Part shown: piece by piece, positions 63,982-64,000 of the stretch | Numbering within the stretch: position 1 is the first letter of the stretch | Layout of the letters: the number at the start of each line of letters is the position of its first letter | Assembly (NCBI RefSeq): GCF_964355755.1 | Contig: NC_092671.1 | Coordinates: 26,722,070 to 26,786,069 of the forward strand | Direction: 5' to 3' | DNA: 64,000 bases | DNA from: Antedon mediterranea | Taxonomy: Eukaryota > Echinodermata > Crinoidea > Comatulida > Antedonidae | Position numbers and translations under genes: made by a program | Notes under the pieces: model-generated | Database searches by the model: none | What the model was told of the DNA's origin: nothing | What the model saw: the letters and a program-made list of their open reading frames with translations, nothing else

Positions 63982-64000
63982 GTATGAATTCACAAAGAAA

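Noticed and set aside
57432-62645. Recurring 62-71-codon - strand frames
   Set aside because: The same frames recur in each Helitron-like copy at the same place, so they look conserved only through recent copying. No homology was recognised.

Overview
The window is nuclear DNA of a multicellular animal, AT-rich and intron-rich. Its backbone is a central piece of one large gene on the + strand, CEP290 (a transition-zone protein of the primary cilium). Twenty consecutive internal exons (3,111 coding bases, 1,037 codons) run from 4241 to 63981. Every intron is GT-AG and the exon phases join without a break. The start and end of the gene lie outside the window. The predicted protein aligns along its whole length with the middle of human CEP290 (recalled alignment; shared strings include MLEMKELNERQRAEH and DKVINELRLRLPA). 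Dense transposon debris, Penelope elements, Helitron-like arrays and fold-back elements suggest a marine invertebrate. An echinoderm-like deuterostome is my best guess, with low confidence.

Layout. 1-900 is an 18-copy, 50-bp satellite. 1458-2480 (-) is a broken TRIM-type gene (RING, B-box, coiled coil, terminal membrane helix). 4241-8376 holds exons 1-7, with a minisatellite grown from the end of exon 4. The 9.7-kb intron 7 holds a 3.4-kb fold-back element full of ATGCAAAT octamers and a second 4.8-kb inverted-repeat element. Exons 8-14 are at 18125-22207. Intron 14 holds inverted modules carrying a well-folded tRNA with anticodon AUC, wrapped around a Penelope fragment with a convincing hammerhead ribozyme. 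After exon 15, intron 15 carries a long Penelope-like retroelement ORF (RT plus GIY-YIG, -). Intron 16 holds a chromo-barrel-like exon inside an insertion, several MITEs, a 112-bp palindrome and a mirror pair of 16-bp minisatellites. Exon 17 is followed almost at once by a hAT-like insertion. Exon 18 has a duplicated splice acceptor.

Intron 18 contains an antisense gene (50601-51779, -) for a three-Ig-domain membrane receptor with its coding sequence in one exon, then a decayed LINE, a MITE and a 44-bp tandem repeat. After exon 19, intron 19 holds four head-to-tail Helitron-like elements of about 1.5 kb. Exon 20 closes the window.

The genes do not form a pathway. CEP290 is the host, and the receptor and TRIM-like gene are nested antisense passengers. 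Most of the other sequence is mobile DNA, some of it placed where it duplicates or crowds CEP290 splice sites.
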